A stretch of DNA of 64,000 nucleotides from Halalkaliarchaeum sp. AArc-CO (lineage in GTDB: Archaea; Halobacteriota; Halobacteria; Halobacteriales; Haloferacaceae). This document shows positions 9,499 to 18,320 of this stretch, in pieces (positions within the stretch are counted from its first letter, which is position 1; each line of letters starts with the position of its first letter). A model generated the notes under the pieces. That model had not been told where the DNA came from and ran no database searches. It worked only from the letters and a program-made list of their open reading frames with translations. The DNA lies in the NCBI RefSeq assembly GCF_024972735.1, contig NZ_CP087723.1, forward strand, positions 2,604,001 through 2,668,000. Reading direction: 5' to 3'. The position numbers and the translations under genes were made by a program.

Positions 9499-10962
9499 TC
9501 AGAGGATGAATCCGCCGGTCTGGAGCACGTAGTACAGCGCCAGCACCGCCGCGATGGCGTACTGGCCGGGGACGACGTCACGACCTTCACCCATCGCGAG
9601 CTTGACGATCGGGTACGCGATGATCCCCGCCGCCAGCCCGTCGGCGATCGAGTAGGTGAGCGGCATGATCGTGATCGTCAACACCGCCGACACCGTCCAG
9701 GCGGGGTCCGACCAGTCGATGTCGGTGACGCCCTGGAACATGATGATGCCGACCACGACCAGCGCGATAAAGGAAGCGTAGTCCGGCACGATCGACGCCA
9801 GCGATACCAGCGGGATCGCAAGCAGGAACAGCCCTCCGACGACCAGCGCGGTGAGCCCGGTCCGACCGCCCTCCTCGATTCCGGTCGAGGATTCGATGTA
9901 CGTCGTCACCGTCGAGGTGCCGAGCATCGAACCGACGGTAGTGCCGACCGCGTCCGCCATCAATGGCTTGTCCATCTCCGGGAGGTCGCCCTCCTCGTCG
10001 AGGAAGCCGCCGAACTGGGAGACGCCGATCAGCGTCCCCGCCGTGTCGAAGAAGTCCACGAAGAAGAACGTGAACACGACGAACGCGAACGTAATCGGTT
10101 CCACGTGTGTGAACCCGTCGACGAACGCACCCGCAAGCGGCGTGATGTCCCACTGGACGTCCATCAGCACCGAGAGGAATCCCTCCGTCTGTGTCCGTTC
10201 GAGCAGCTGGGCGTCCACGAGCGTCCCGCGCTCTACGAGCCCGGCCAGGGCGACGACCCATCCGACCACCGCCGTCCCGAGGATGCCGATCACGATGCTG
10301 CCGGTCACGCCGCGAGCCCACAACACGAGTGTGAGTATCAGGCCCGCCAGCGCCACGATCGCCACGGGGTTGGTGAAGATGTCACCCAGCCGGACGAGCG
10401 TTTCGGGATCCCCTACGACGATCTGCATCTCCTGGAGACCGATGAAAAGCAAGAACACGCCGATCCCGGCTCCGACAGCGAACTTCACCGGCTCGGGGAA
10501 CAGCGAGATGATGTACTTGCGGGCGCCGACCGCCGTTAGCAGGATGAAGATCACGCCCTCCACGAACACCGCCGCCAGCGCCGTCTGCCAGGGGATACCG
10601 AAGCCCACGACGACCGAAAAGGCGAAGAAGGCGTTTAGCCCCATCCCCGGCGCGAGCCCGAAGGGCCGTTTCGCGTAAAACGCCATCACCACGATCGCCG
10701 CAATCGATGCCAGAATGGTAACGATCGCCAGCATCTGGAACACCTCCGTCGCCGTGTAGGTCGCCCCGTCGATGACCGCAGTGTCGGCACGCTCTCCTGC
10801 CCCGTGGTCCCACAGGATCGCATACGAGAGGATCGCCGGGTTTACGACGATGATGTAACTCATCGCGAGGAACGTCGTGATCCCCGCGAGAACTTCAGTA
10901 CGGACGTCGGAGCCGTGGTCGTCGACGTCGAAGTACGACGAAAGTGTTTCGCTCAACCCCAT
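9499..10962 (-). CDS. NCS2/AzgA-type nucleobase (purine) permease
   Basis: The ATG at 10962 (MGLSETLSSYFDVDDHGSDV) gives 487 residues. An upstream GTG/ATG extension is unlikely. The N-terminus VRTEVLAGITTFLAMSYII and the later GMGLNAFFAF and ESSTGIEEGGRTGLTALVVG are hallmarks of the AzgA/PbuG adenine-guanine-hypoxanthine permeases. About 12-14 membrane helices are visible. It imports a purine base, presumably with H+ or Na+. The next gene upstream on the same strand encodes a PRTase-fold regulator, and the promoters of the two share a sequence element. Confidence 0.9.
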   Translation of the reverse strand: MGLSETLSSYFDVDDHGSDVRTEVLAGITTFLAMSYIIVVNPAILSYAILWDHGAGERADTAVIDGATYTATEVFQMLAIVTILASIAAIVVMAFYAKRPFGLAPGMGLNAFFAFSVVVGFGIPWQTALAAVFVEGVIFILLTAVGARKYIISLFPEPVKFAVGAGIGVFLLFIGLQEMQIVVGDPETLVRLGDIFTNPVAIVALAGLILTLVLWARGVTGSIVIGILGTAVVGWVVALAGLVERGTLVDAQLLERTQTEGFLSVLMDVQWDITPLAGAFVDGFTHVEPITFAFVVFTFFFVDFFDTAGTLIGVSQFGGFLDEEGDLPEMDKPLMADAVGTTVGSMLGTSTVTTYIESSTGIEEGGRTGLTALVVGGLFLLAIPLVSLASIVPDYASFIALVVVGIIMFQGVTDIDWSDPAWTVSAVLTITIMPLTYSIADGLAAGIIAYPIVKLAMGEGRDVVPGQYAIAAVLALYYVLQTGGFIL

Positions 10963-10992
10963 GGTAGCACAGGGAGGCATACCTCCGACGAT

Positions 10993-11023
10993 GGCTTAAA
11001 TATTCTCATAGACGAAGAGAATA
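10993..11023 (-). promoter_or_regulatory. Promoter and putative operator of the permease gene
   Basis: On the minus strand a TATA box (atatttaag) lies about 34 nt before the ATG at 10962. It is overlapped by one arm of an inverted repeat, TATTCTC (11001-11007) and GAGAATA (11017-11023), with 9 nt between the arms. A repressor bound there would block TBP access. The same GAGAATA element occurs at 11911-11917, upstream of the adjacent regulator gene. Confidence 0.55.
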
Positions 11024-11144
11024 GTATACACAACCGTGTACAAAACAAGGCCAATATTCCAACGAAGCACGCGTTACGTTGCGGGAACGTGAGTACTGAT
11101 CGGAGCAGCCGTCGTGGTCGTCGGGGCTCCGCTCATAACCAGTA

Positions 11145-11861
11145 TCACTCTTCGAACGTCGTCAGGGCGCCGACCGGCGCCGTCGTGAACGCGCGAGCGC
11201 GGTCGAGTCCCTCCTCGCCGACGGCGATCAGTACGAAGACGCCGGCAACCTCGGCGTCGGCCTGCTCGGCGATGTCCAGGAGTAGCTCCTGGGTCTCCCC
11301 CGACCGGATGAGGTCGTCGACGACCAGCACCGTCTCCCCCTCGTCGATCGCCGTCGCCGGCAGGTAGTAGGTGAGCTCGATTCCCGAGGCGAGCCGGTGT
11401 CGCGATTCGATGAACTCCTCGACTGCGGTCTCTTTGGACTTCTTCGCGTAGGCGACGCGCGCGTCGAAGTAGGAGGCCATCGCCGCCCCGAGAGTGATCC
11501 CGTCGGTGGCCGCCGTCAACACGACGTCCGGCCGATCGAAGCCGAGCGTCTCGGCGGCGACCGGCGCGACGAGGTCGAGAAACGACTGATCGAACACCAC
11601 CGAGGAGTTGTCGACGTACCCCTCGTCGTCGACGGAGACCCGGGCTCGAAGCTCCGTCGCGAGCGCCTCCCGGCCGATCCCGTCGACCACCTCGCGTGCG
11701 CGATCAGTCCCGGGCAGCACGTGGCCGTTGACGTACCGGTTCAGATCCCCCGCCGGAAGCCCGGTCAGCTCGGAGAGCTCGTCGTAGGTCCGCGTCTGCT
11801 TCAGCATCCGCAAGACGGCGACCGCCTGCAACTGCAGGGCGGCCTTCTCGGCTCTGTTCAT
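11145..11861 (-). CDS. gfcR: GfcR-like transcriptional regulator (HTH plus orotate-PRTase-like domain)
   Basis: The protein has 238 residues. The N-terminal ~60 residues form a helix-turn-helix (TYDELSELTGLPAGDLNRYVNG). The rest is a type I phosphoribosyltransferase fold with the PRPP-binding loop VLVVDDLIRSGET. This arrangement is the haloarchaeal 'PyrE-like' family, whose Haloferax member GfcR regulates sugar catabolism genes. Bacterial PurR (Bacillus type) has the same HTH+PRTase design and senses PRPP to control purine genes. Because the neighbour is a purine permease, a purine/PRPP-responsive role is an alternative to the GfcR role. The family call is strong; the regulon is inferred. Confidence 0.8.
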   Translation of the reverse strand: MNRAEKAALQLQAVAVLRMLKQTRTYDELSELTGLPAGDLNRYVNGHVLPGTDRAREVVDGIGREALATELRARVSVDDEGYVDNSSVVFDQSFLDLVAPVAAETLGFDRPDVVLTAATDGITLGAAMASYFDARVAYAKKSKETAVEEFIESRHRLASGIELTYYLPATAIDEGETVLVVDDLIRSGETQELLLDIAEQADAEVAGVFVLIAVGEEGLDRARAFTTAPVGALTTFEE

Positions 11862-11903
11862 GAAGCCAGTACCTGATTGCGCAACTATGAGTACTTCGAT
11901 ACG

Positions 11904-11925
11904 TCCTCACGAGAATATTACACAC
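11904..11925 (-). promoter_or_regulatory. Upstream region of the PRTase-like regulator with a shared GAGAATA element
   Basis: The element GAGAATA at 11911-11917 sits in an AT-rich patch (gagaatatta) about 50 nt before the ATG at 11861. It matches one arm of the inverted repeat at the permease promoter. This is consistent with the regulator binding both promoters, including its own; it is inference from sequence only. Confidence 0.4.
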
Positions 11926-11967
11926 GGGGATGCAGAACGGAGGGCGACGGCGTCCTCGGAAACGGAT

Positions 11968-12810
11968 TCAACGCTCCCGCACGACGACGAACTCCGCAAG
12001 GTCGCGGAGATACCCCTTCGCCGCGGTCTCGGGCACGTCGGCCGCCTCGAGCGACTGGAGCGCGAGGTCGGCCTGGCGCTGTGCCCGCCGGTTCGCCTCC
12101 TCGACGGAGAGCCCGGTCACCTGAACGAACGAGGGCCGGTCCATCTGTTCGTCCTGGCCGGTCGGTTTCCCCAGGTCGTCGGCGTCTGCAGTCGCGTCCA
12201 ACACGTCGTCCCGGATCTGGAACGCGATCCCGACACGCTCTGCGTACTCGCCGAACGCCTCGACGGTAAACGCGTCCGCGTCGGCGGCGACGGCACCCAG
12301 CTCCGCCGCCGCGCGGAACAGTGCGCCCGTCTTTCGTCGGGCCAGCTCCATGTACGCCTCCTCGGAGTCGGGGTAGGACACGAGCTCGGTCGCCTCCCCC
12401 TCCCCGAGCTCGACCATCGCCTCCGCGACGATCTGGGTCGCCCGATCGTCCGCGGAAAACAGCCAGAACGCCTCGCCGAGGAGCCCGTCGCTCGTGATCA
12501 ACGCCGGGCCGTAGCCGAACTCGGCCCAGGCGCTCGGGGTGCCTCGCCGAAGCTGCGAGCGGTCGATGATGTCATCGACGACGAGCGACGCGTTGTGGAC
12601 GAACTCGACGCCCGCAGCGAAGTCGACCGCGTCCGCCGGATCCCCGCCACACGCCTCGCAGGACAGCACCGTCACTGCCGGACGGACTCGCTTGCCGCCC
12701 GCCAGCACGACGTGCTCCAGTTCCGCGCTCAGCTGTCCGGGTTCGATCCCCTCGATGACCTCGCTGAGACGGTCGTTCACGAGCTCGACCCGATGCTCGA
12801 GATACTCCAT
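11968..12810 (-). CDS. Polyprenyl (geranylgeranyl/farnesyl-type) diphosphate synthase
   Basis: The ATG at 12810 gives 280 residues (MEYLEHRVELVNDRLSEV). The first aspartate-rich motif is DDIIDRS and the second is FQIRDDVLD; VLAGGKRVRPAV is the conserved substrate-binding stretch. It condenses isopentenyl diphosphate with allylic diphosphates to make C15-C20+ chains for archaeal ether lipids or quinones. At 280 residues it is shorter than typical IdsA (~345), so chain length is uncertain. It lies downstream of the etf genes on the same strand with a 66-nt gap. Confidence 0.85.
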   Translation of the reverse strand: MEYLEHRVELVNDRLSEVIEGIEPGQLSAELEHVVLAGGKRVRPAVTVLSCEACGGDPADAVDFAAGVEFVHNASLVVDDIIDRSQLRRGTPSAWAEFGYGPALITSDGLLGEAFWLFSADDRATQIVAEAMVELGEGEATELVSYPDSEEAYMELARRKTGALFRAAAELGAVAADADAFTVEAFGEYAERVGIAFQIRDDVLDATADADDLGKPTGQDEQMDRPSFVQVTGLSVEEANRRAQRQADLALQSLEAADVPETAAKGYLRDLAEFVVVRER

Positions 12811-12876
12811 CACCGGAGAAAGGGGATCCGCGCGTTTGTAGGTGACGAAACGAGCGCTCTCGGAACCCTCCGAGGT

Positions 12877-13830
12877 CTACTCGAACTGCTCGGTCAGTTC
12901 GGGAACGACCTCGAAGAGGTCGTCGACGATGCCGTAATCGGCGATGTCGAAGATCGGCGCGTTCGGGTCGGTGTTGATCGCGACGATCGTCTTCGCCCCC
13001 TTCATCCCGGCGACGTGCTGGACCGCCCCCGAGATGCCGACGGCGATGTACACCTCCGGCGAGACCACCTTGCCGGACTGGCCGACCTGGCGGTTCTTCG
13101 GCAGCCAGCCGTTGTCGACGACCGGTCGCGAGGCCGAAAGCGTCGCGTCCAGCGCGTCCGCCAGCGCCTCTACGATCTCGAGGTTCTCCTCCTCTTCGAT
13201 GCCGCGACCGACCGACACCAGTACGTCCGCATCCGAGATGTCGACGTCGCCCTCTCCGACCTCCTCGAACCCCTGGACGCGGCTGCCGACGGCCGACTCG
13301 TCCAGTTCGAATTCGAACGGCTCGATCGACGCGTCGCCCCGGCCCTCGACGGCGGGCCACTCCCCGCTCCGGATCGTCACGAAGAACCGGTCGTCGTCCA
13401 CCTCGACGGTGGTTTCGACCTTCGAACCGTACATCTCGCGGGTCACCTCGAGCCCGTCCTCGTACGCCAGTGCGATCGCGTCGGTCACAAGCGGGATCGA
13501 CAGCCCATTTGCGACCGCCGGCGCGTAGTCCAGCCCGTTGACGCTGTTGGGCGAGAGGATCGCCGTCGCGTCCACTTCCTCACACAGGGCCTCGACGGCC
13601 TGGACGTAGACGTCGTGGTTGAACTCCTCCCCCTCGTCGACGGTGTGGACGACGTCGACACCCTCCCGGTTCAGTTCCTCGGCGAACGACTCGACGTCGC
13701 CGCCGATCACCGCGACGTGGAATTCCCCGCCGAGGGCGTCGGCGAGTTCCCGACCCGCGGCGAGCAGTTCGAAGCTCACGTCCCGGAGTGCGCCGCGACG
13801 GTGGTCCGCGACCGCGAGCACGGCGCTCAT
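12877..13830 (-). CDS. etfA: Electron transfer flavoprotein alpha subunit
   Basis: The protein has 317 residues. It starts MSAVLAVADHRRGALRDVSFEL, and the C-terminal FAD-binding domain has GISGAVQHVAGMKGAKTIVA and AINTDPNAPIFDIADYGIV, both diagnostic of EtfA. With EtfB it moves electrons from acyl-CoA and related dehydrogenases to the quinone pool. Its start overlaps the etfB stop by 4 nt. No FixC/ETF-quinone oxidoreductase gene is next to it in this window, so the membrane partner must be elsewhere. Confidence 0.95.
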   Translation of the reverse strand: MSAVLAVADHRRGALRDVSFELLAAGRELADALGGEFHVAVIGGDVESFAEELNREGVDVVHTVDEGEEFNHDVYVQAVEALCEEVDATAILSPNSVNGLDYAPAVANGLSIPLVTDAIALAYEDGLEVTREMYGSKVETTVEVDDDRFFVTIRSGEWPAVEGRGDASIEPFEFELDESAVGSRVQGFEEVGEGDVDISDADVLVSVGRGIEEEENLEIVEALADALDATLSASRPVVDNGWLPKNRQVGQSGKVVSPEVYIAVGISGAVQHVAGMKGAKTIVAINTDPNAPIFDIADYGIVDDLFEVVPELTEQFE

Positions 13831-14621
13831 TGGGCACCCACCCCCTTCTCCTGGAGGACCGCAGCAAGTTTCCCGGCCGTCTCATCGGGGTCGCCCTCGA
13901 AGATCTCGGCGTCGGATTCGCTTACGGGCTCGTACATGCTCGTGAGGTCGAGCTCCCCCTCGACGGCTTCCTCGCCGAGTCCCAGATCGTCCAGGCTTTG
14001 CACGTCGATCTCCTTGCTCTGGGCCTGCCGGATGCCGCGGAGACTGGCGTACCGCGGCTCGTTGATCCCCGTCTGGATCGTGAGCACCGCCGGCATGTCG
14101 ATTTCGGTCAGCTCCTCGACGCCGCCCTCCAGTTCACGTCGAACGTTCGCGATCGTATCGTCGTCGGAAAGCTCCATCCGGTTTACCACCGCGGCCCACT
14201 GGAACCCGAGCTGACGGGCGAGCGCTACGCCGGTCGCGCCGAAGCTGTCGTCGTTTGCCTGCACGCCCGACAACACCAGGTCGGGGTCCTCCGCCTCGAC
14301 GACGGCCTCGAGCAGCCGCGCCTTCGCGTCGACGTCCAGCAGGTCCTGGCGTTCGATCGCGTCGTCCCAGACGCGTACCGCCCGGTCGATGCCTTTCGCC
14401 AGCGCCATCCGGATCGTCTCCTCGCTGCGCTCGGGCCCGATCGTCACCCCGACGGTCTCGACGTCGTCGCGCTGTTCTGAAAGCTGGACGGCCTCCTCGA
14501 TCGCGTAGTCGTCCCACTCGTTGAGGTCGTACTCCAGATATCCCTCCTCGATTTCTATCCCCGAGATCTCGAAGTCGTCGGCGGCCTCGGCGACCTCCTT
14601 CACCGTGACGAGAACTTTCAT
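13827..14621 (-). CDS. etfB: Electron transfer flavoprotein beta subunit
   Basis: The protein has 264 residues: MKVLVTVKEVAEAADDFEIS at the start, with DLVLSGVQANDDSFGATG as the AMP/adenine-binding signature region. It forms the heterodimer with EtfA and is the first gene of the etfBA pair, coupled to etfA by an ATGA overlap. The upstream gap (14622-14704) separates it from an envelope protein gene that may be in the same direction but is independently transcribed. Confidence 0.95.
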   Translation of the reverse strand: MKVLVTVKEVAEAADDFEISGIEIEEGYLEYDLNEWDDYAIEEAVQLSEQRDDVETVGVTIGPERSEETIRMALAKGIDRAVRVWDDAIERQDLLDVDAKARLLEAVVEAEDPDLVLSGVQANDDSFGATGVALARQLGFQWAAVVNRMELSDDDTIANVRRELEGGVEELTEIDMPAVLTIQTGINEPRYASLRGIRQAQSKEIDVQSLDDLGLGEEAVEGELDLTSMYEPVSESDAEIFEGDPDETAGKLAAVLQEKGVGAQ

Positions 14622-14704
14622 GAAAGAGGGGTCACTTCCGCCGATGGTAAACGTTTTGATGGCCCCTCCGTTCGCGGTTCAACTGAAATCAACGGGAGAC
14701 GCGA

Positions 14705-15922
14705 TCACTCTTCGGCGTCGGTGTCGCCGTTTTCGCCCTCGTCGGCGTCCTCCGGGAGCGAAATGAGGTTCTCCCGGCCGAGGCGGAGCTTCTCTACCCG
14801 TCCGTCCTCGGCCATCGTCGAGAGGAGCTGGGACACCTTCGCGTCCGACCACCCCGTCTCCTCCACGATCGCGGCCTGTCGCATCCGGCCGCTGCGTTGC
14901 TCGAGCAGGCGTTCGACCCGCTCCTCGTCGGAGAGCAGCGAGAGATCGACCTCGTCGTCGGCCCCCTCCCGGCCATCCGACTCCACGGCGCCCTCGTCGG
15001 TCGGCGACGGCGTGTCGCCGGAGGAATTCTCCCCTGCCGTCGGTACGACCGCATCGGACGGGACGTCCGGGCCCTCCGTCTTGCGACGATACAGCAGCGC
15101 GGCGATCAGGATCGCCGCCCCGATCAGGAACGCGCCGCCGATGATTTCCCAGGAGCCGTCGGCTGTTTCGGTCGGCGTTCCCGGAGTCGGATCGGTGTCG
15201 ACGGGGCTGTACGTGACGATCAGACGATCCTCCGCAGTGAACAGCTGTGGCCCTTCGAGCCACGCGTTACCCTCTCTGAGATCGGGGTTCACACCCGGCG
15301 TGGTGTCCACCTGGTAGCCGTCCGGCGTGACGATCACGAGCTGCTGGTTCGATTCGAGCGATCCGAGTAGTGGTTCGTCGGCTGCCGTCGTCAACGCGTC
15401 GTCGAGAACGAGCTGATCACCGTCGGTCGCGAGAAACGCCGTCCAGGTGAACTCGACGCGGAGCGTCCCGACGTCCTCCGTCTGTTCTGCGGTCCGACGG
15501 ACGTCTGTCATCGCCATTTCCCGGTCGGTGGAGTCGTCGGCGACCGAGACGATCCGTTCGAACGTCTCGACGTCGAACGGGGCGTCCGCGGTTCCGCCTT
15601 CGAAGTCGGTCGCGAAGTCGTCGAAGGCGTCCCGCTCGGTGTCGGTTTCGAGTCCATACTCGACCGTCACGTTCCAGGTGGCGTTTCGATCCTCGTGAAG
15701 CACGACGCGGATCGTCGTTTCGGGAGGGTTCTCGGATCCGCCGAGGCTGCCGAGAGTCTGCGTCTGATCTCCGTCGACGGACGGTTGCAAGGCGTCGACT
15801 GGAGCCGTCGGCGAGTCGGCTAACGCGGTCGGTGAGGAGGTACCCGCCGCGGGAACCATCGCGACCGTACCGGCAAGCGCACCGAGCAGCACGGCCACGG
15901 CCAAGAGGGCGGAAAGCCGCAT
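14705..15922 (-). CDS. Membrane-anchored protein with extracellular domain and cytoplasmic winged HTH
   Basis: The ATG at 15922 gives 405 residues (MRLSALLAVAVLLGALAGTV), beginning with a signal peptide. Residues ~30-255 are an extracellular, Thr/Asp-rich, beta-rich domain. A single helix follows at ~259-279 (EIIGGAFLIGAAILIAALLYR), then an acidic linker and a winged helix at ~325-390 (DAKVSQLLSTMAEDGRVEKL). This one-component layout occurs in a haloarchaeal DUF family; it could sense envelope state and regulate DNA directly. The start is divergent from the next secreted protein gene, 106 nt apart. Confidence 0.75.
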   Translation of the reverse strand: MRLSALLAVAVLLGALAGTVAMVPAAGTSSPTALADSPTAPVDALQPSVDGDQTQTLGSLGGSENPPETTIRVVLHEDRNATWNVTVEYGLETDTERDAFDDFATDFEGGTADAPFDVETFERIVSVADDSTDREMAMTDVRRTAEQTEDVGTLRVEFTWTAFLATDGDQLVLDDALTTAADEPLLGSLESNQQLVIVTPDGYQVDTTPGVNPDLREGNAWLEGPQLFTAEDRLIVTYSPVDTDPTPGTPTETADGSWEIIGGAFLIGAAILIAALLYRRKTEGPDVPSDAVVPTAGENSSGDTPSPTDEGAVESDGREGADDEVDLSLLSDEERVERLLEQRSGRMRQAAIVEETGWSDAKVSQLLSTMAEDGRVEKLRLGRENLISLPEDADEGENGDTDAEE

Positions 15923-16028
15923 ATGGAGGAAACTATCCGGCCCCGGGCAAAACGCTTTCCATGCTTCCGGGGGAATACGGGCCGGCGTAGGAGAGTTTTT
16001 GTAGCGCCGGTTGAAAAGCCATCGTACG

Positions 16029-17342
16029 ATGAAGGCCGCCCCGATCCTCCTTTCGGTCCTCCTGATCGTCGGCACGGCCGGTGCCGGCGCGTTCGTCCCG
16101 GACGCAAACGGGGCCCAGCCAGCCGTCGATGCCGACGACGCCCCCCTCTACGACGGCGCTGTTGTCGGCGTCGGGGCCGAGACCAGACAGCTCGAGTCCG
16201 ACAACGAGAACGCTACCCGGGTACTCGGAATCCCGGACGACGAAGTCGACAGCTCCGAGGTCAGGCGGGAACACGCCGATATCGGCCCCGCTGTCGGCTT
16301 CGGTGCGAACGCAACTGGCGTGAAGCTCGGCACGGACGCGATGGAACGACAGCTCGAAGCGATCGAAGAAACCGACGAACGCCAGCGCCAGATCCTCGCA
16401 GAGATCTCAGAGATCGAGCAGCAGGAAATAACGCTCAACGGACGGGAACGTGCCGCAGTCGAGGCGTACGGTGCAGGTGAAATCGACGCCAGGGAACTGG
16501 TCGTCCGGCTCGCTCGCGTGAGCATGGAGGCACAGCTCCTCCGCGAGCGGCTCGCGATGCTCCGCGAACAGGCGGACGAAACCCCGGACTTCAGCGTCGA
16601 TGCGCGGGCGAACAACATCGACTTCCAGCTGCGAACCTACGGCGGCCCCGTGCGGGACCACGCGAAAGGGATACTCGAGGGGGAACACTCCTCCGAACGG
16701 GTGTTCGTCGAATCCGGCGGCGACGCGGTCGTGCTGTCGATGATACACGACGGCGAGTACGTCCGCGAGGCGAAAGTCCCCGACCGGCTGGACCGTTCGA
16801 CGACCGGTTCGATGGACCTGGAGGGTGCCGAGCGCGTGACGTTCGGCAGCTACCCCGAAATCGCCGCGACCCGCCAGGGGGCCGACTCCATCGGCTCTGA
16901 CGGCATCTTCATCGTCCAGGTGCCACACGCCGGCGGCGAACTGACGACGTTCGTCGACGGCGGCAGCGAACAGGTGTTCATCGATCACCAGCGGATCCCC
17001 CTGGAGAACACTACCGGTCACGTGCCCGTCGCCGACGTCCAGGAAGGGCTCAACGTGACCGTCGACCGGTCGTATCCCGGCGGGCCCGTCCGGGTGACCG
17101 TCCTCGACGCGGAGACCGACGATCCGGTGATCGGCGCGACTGTCACCGTCGGCGACGCCGTCCGGAGCGAAACTGTCGGAACGACCGACGTCGACGGCCA
17201 GCAGTGGATCGTATCCCCGCGGGAACCGTTCCTCCTGACCGTCCTCGGCGAGGACACGACGGTGGCACGTCTCGAGATCCAGCCGACCGAGACGCCCCAC
17301 ATCGAGGAGTACACCCTCGAAAACGAGACCGAAACCGAGTGA
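16029..17342 (+). CDS. Secreted haloarchaeal protein of unknown function with C-terminal carboxypeptidase-regulatory-like domain
   Basis: The ATG at 16029 gives 437 residues beginning with a signal peptide (MKAAPILLSVLLIVGTAGAG). Residues ~95-190 are strongly helical and charged (coiled-coil-like: MERQLEAIEETDERQRQILA). The last ~85 residues (VRVTVLDAETDDPVIGATVTV) look like a beta-sandwich of the carboxypeptidase-regulatory or CARDB kind. There is no C-terminal membrane anchor, so it may be released or held non-covalently. Divergent, shared upstream DNA with the membrane-HTH gene suggests a functional link. It converges on the Vms1-like gene with a 5-nt gap. Confidence 0.7.
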   Translation: MKAAPILLSVLLIVGTAGAGAFVPDANGAQPAVDADDAPLYDGAVVGVGAETRQLESDNENATRVLGIPDDEVDSSEVRREHADIGPAVGFGANATGVKLGTDAMERQLEAIEETDERQRQILAEISEIEQQEITLNGRERAAVEAYGAGEIDARELVVRLARVSMEAQLLRERLAMLREQADETPDFSVDARANNIDFQLRTYGGPVRDHAKGILEGEHSSERVFVESGGDAVVLSMIHDGEYVREAKVPDRLDRSTTGSMDLEGAERVTFGSYPEIAATRQGADSIGSDGIFIVQVPHAGGELTTFVDGGSEQVFIDHQRIPLENTTGHVPVADVQEGLNVTVDRSYPGGPVRVTVLDAETDDPVIGATVTVGDAVRSETVGTTDVDGQQWIVSPREPFLLTVLGEDTTVARLEIQPTETPHIEEYTLENETETE

Positions 17343-17347
17343 TCACC

Positions 17348-18244
17348 TCACAGCCCGTACAGTTTCGTCGTCCAGAACTCCGCGAACGCGTCACCGAGAG
17401 CGTCCCGATCGGCCCCACCCGCATCTGTAGTCGCCGTGACGTCCGCCTCGGACGCCAGCCGCGAGAGTAGCGTCCCCTCGCCGACGAGGATCGTCCGGTC
17501 GAGATCCCCATCCCGGTCTTCGAGCACGTCCCGGACCCGATCCAGGTGGGCGTCGATCTGCTCGTCCCGGCGGCGCTCGAACCGCCCCTGCGAGAACCCG
17601 CCTTTCGAGTGATCCGAGATCACGTCGCTTTCGAACCCCTCGAATGCTTCCAGTTCCTCGCCCTCGTAGATCCCGAACGCGCACGTGTCCGATCGGACGA
17701 GCCCGAAGCCGAACCGTCCCGTCGGCCGGAACCACCGCCTGGGAAGGCGGAACCGATCGTCCCACTCGAGGAACGGCTCCGGCGGCAGCGGCGGGACCAT
17801 CGCGGCGGCGACGACTCCGGCGTCGTCCGCGAGAACCAGCGCCGGGGCGGCGTCGCGAACGAGCGGGCTCCTGTCGCCGAGCAGCTCCCGGACGGGCTCT
17901 GGAACGTCCCCGTCGACGTACGCCGTCAGGATCCCCTCCTGTGGACCCTCGAGACTGCGGAGCCGGTCGAGGACCGACTCGAGACGGCGCCCGCGACACC
18001 GTTCGACGTGCCGGAACGACAGGCCCTCGTCGCGATTATCCTCGGCCCGGCGGACGCGATCCTGGAGCTCTTCGACCCGATCCTCGAGACGGTTGATCCG
18101 TTCTTCGGCCCGCTGTCTTTCGGTCACGGCGTCGGCCCGACGATCGGATTCGGCTTCGAGCTGTCGCTCGAGATGCTCGTTTGCCTCCTCGAGCTCGTCG
18201 ATCCGCGCTTTCAGTTCCGCGCGGCCCAACAGCCTGTCGATCAT
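17348..18244 (-). CDS. Vms1/ANKZF1-type peptidyl-tRNA hydrolase (VLRF1 domain)
   Basis: The protein has 298 residues. Residues ~5-70 are a coiled coil (ELEEANEHLERQLEAESDRR and onward). The rest is an eRF1-like VLRF1 domain with KGGFSQGRFERRRDEQIDAH. The Gln in the GGFSQ loop corresponds to the catalytic glutamine that releases nascent chains from stalled 60S/50S peptidyl-tRNA. It is expected to rescue ribosomes in archaeal ribosome quality control. The family assignment rests on this motif and overall layout; the activity is inferred. Confidence 0.72.
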   Translation of the reverse strand: MIDRLLGRAELKARIDELEEANEHLERQLEAESDRRADAVTERQRAEERINRLEDRVEELQDRVRRAEDNRDEGLSFRHVERCRGRRLESVLDRLRSLEGPQEGILTAYVDGDVPEPVRELLGDRSPLVRDAAPALVLADDAGVVAAAMVPPLPPEPFLEWDDRFRLPRRWFRPTGRFGFGLVRSDTCAFGIYEGEELEAFEGFESDVISDHSKGGFSQGRFERRRDEQIDAHLDRVRDVLEDRDGDLDRTILVGEGTLLSRLASEADVTATTDAGGADRDALGDAFAEFWTTKLYGL

Positions 18245-18320
18245 ACCGGGGAGCGGTCCCGCGTGGACTTGAAACAGGGGGGAACAGGAAACGGAGAACG
18301 GAGATCAAAACCCCAGCCGA

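Noticed and set aside
9090-9590. 166-residue version of the glutaredoxin-like protein
   Set aside because: The extra 66 upstream residues are Ser/Arg-rich, with no similarity; the thioredoxin fold starts at the ATG at 9392.
11860-14214. 784-codon frame antisense to polyprenyl synthase and etf genes
   Set aside because: It spans several real minus-strand genes and has no recognisable family or start signal.
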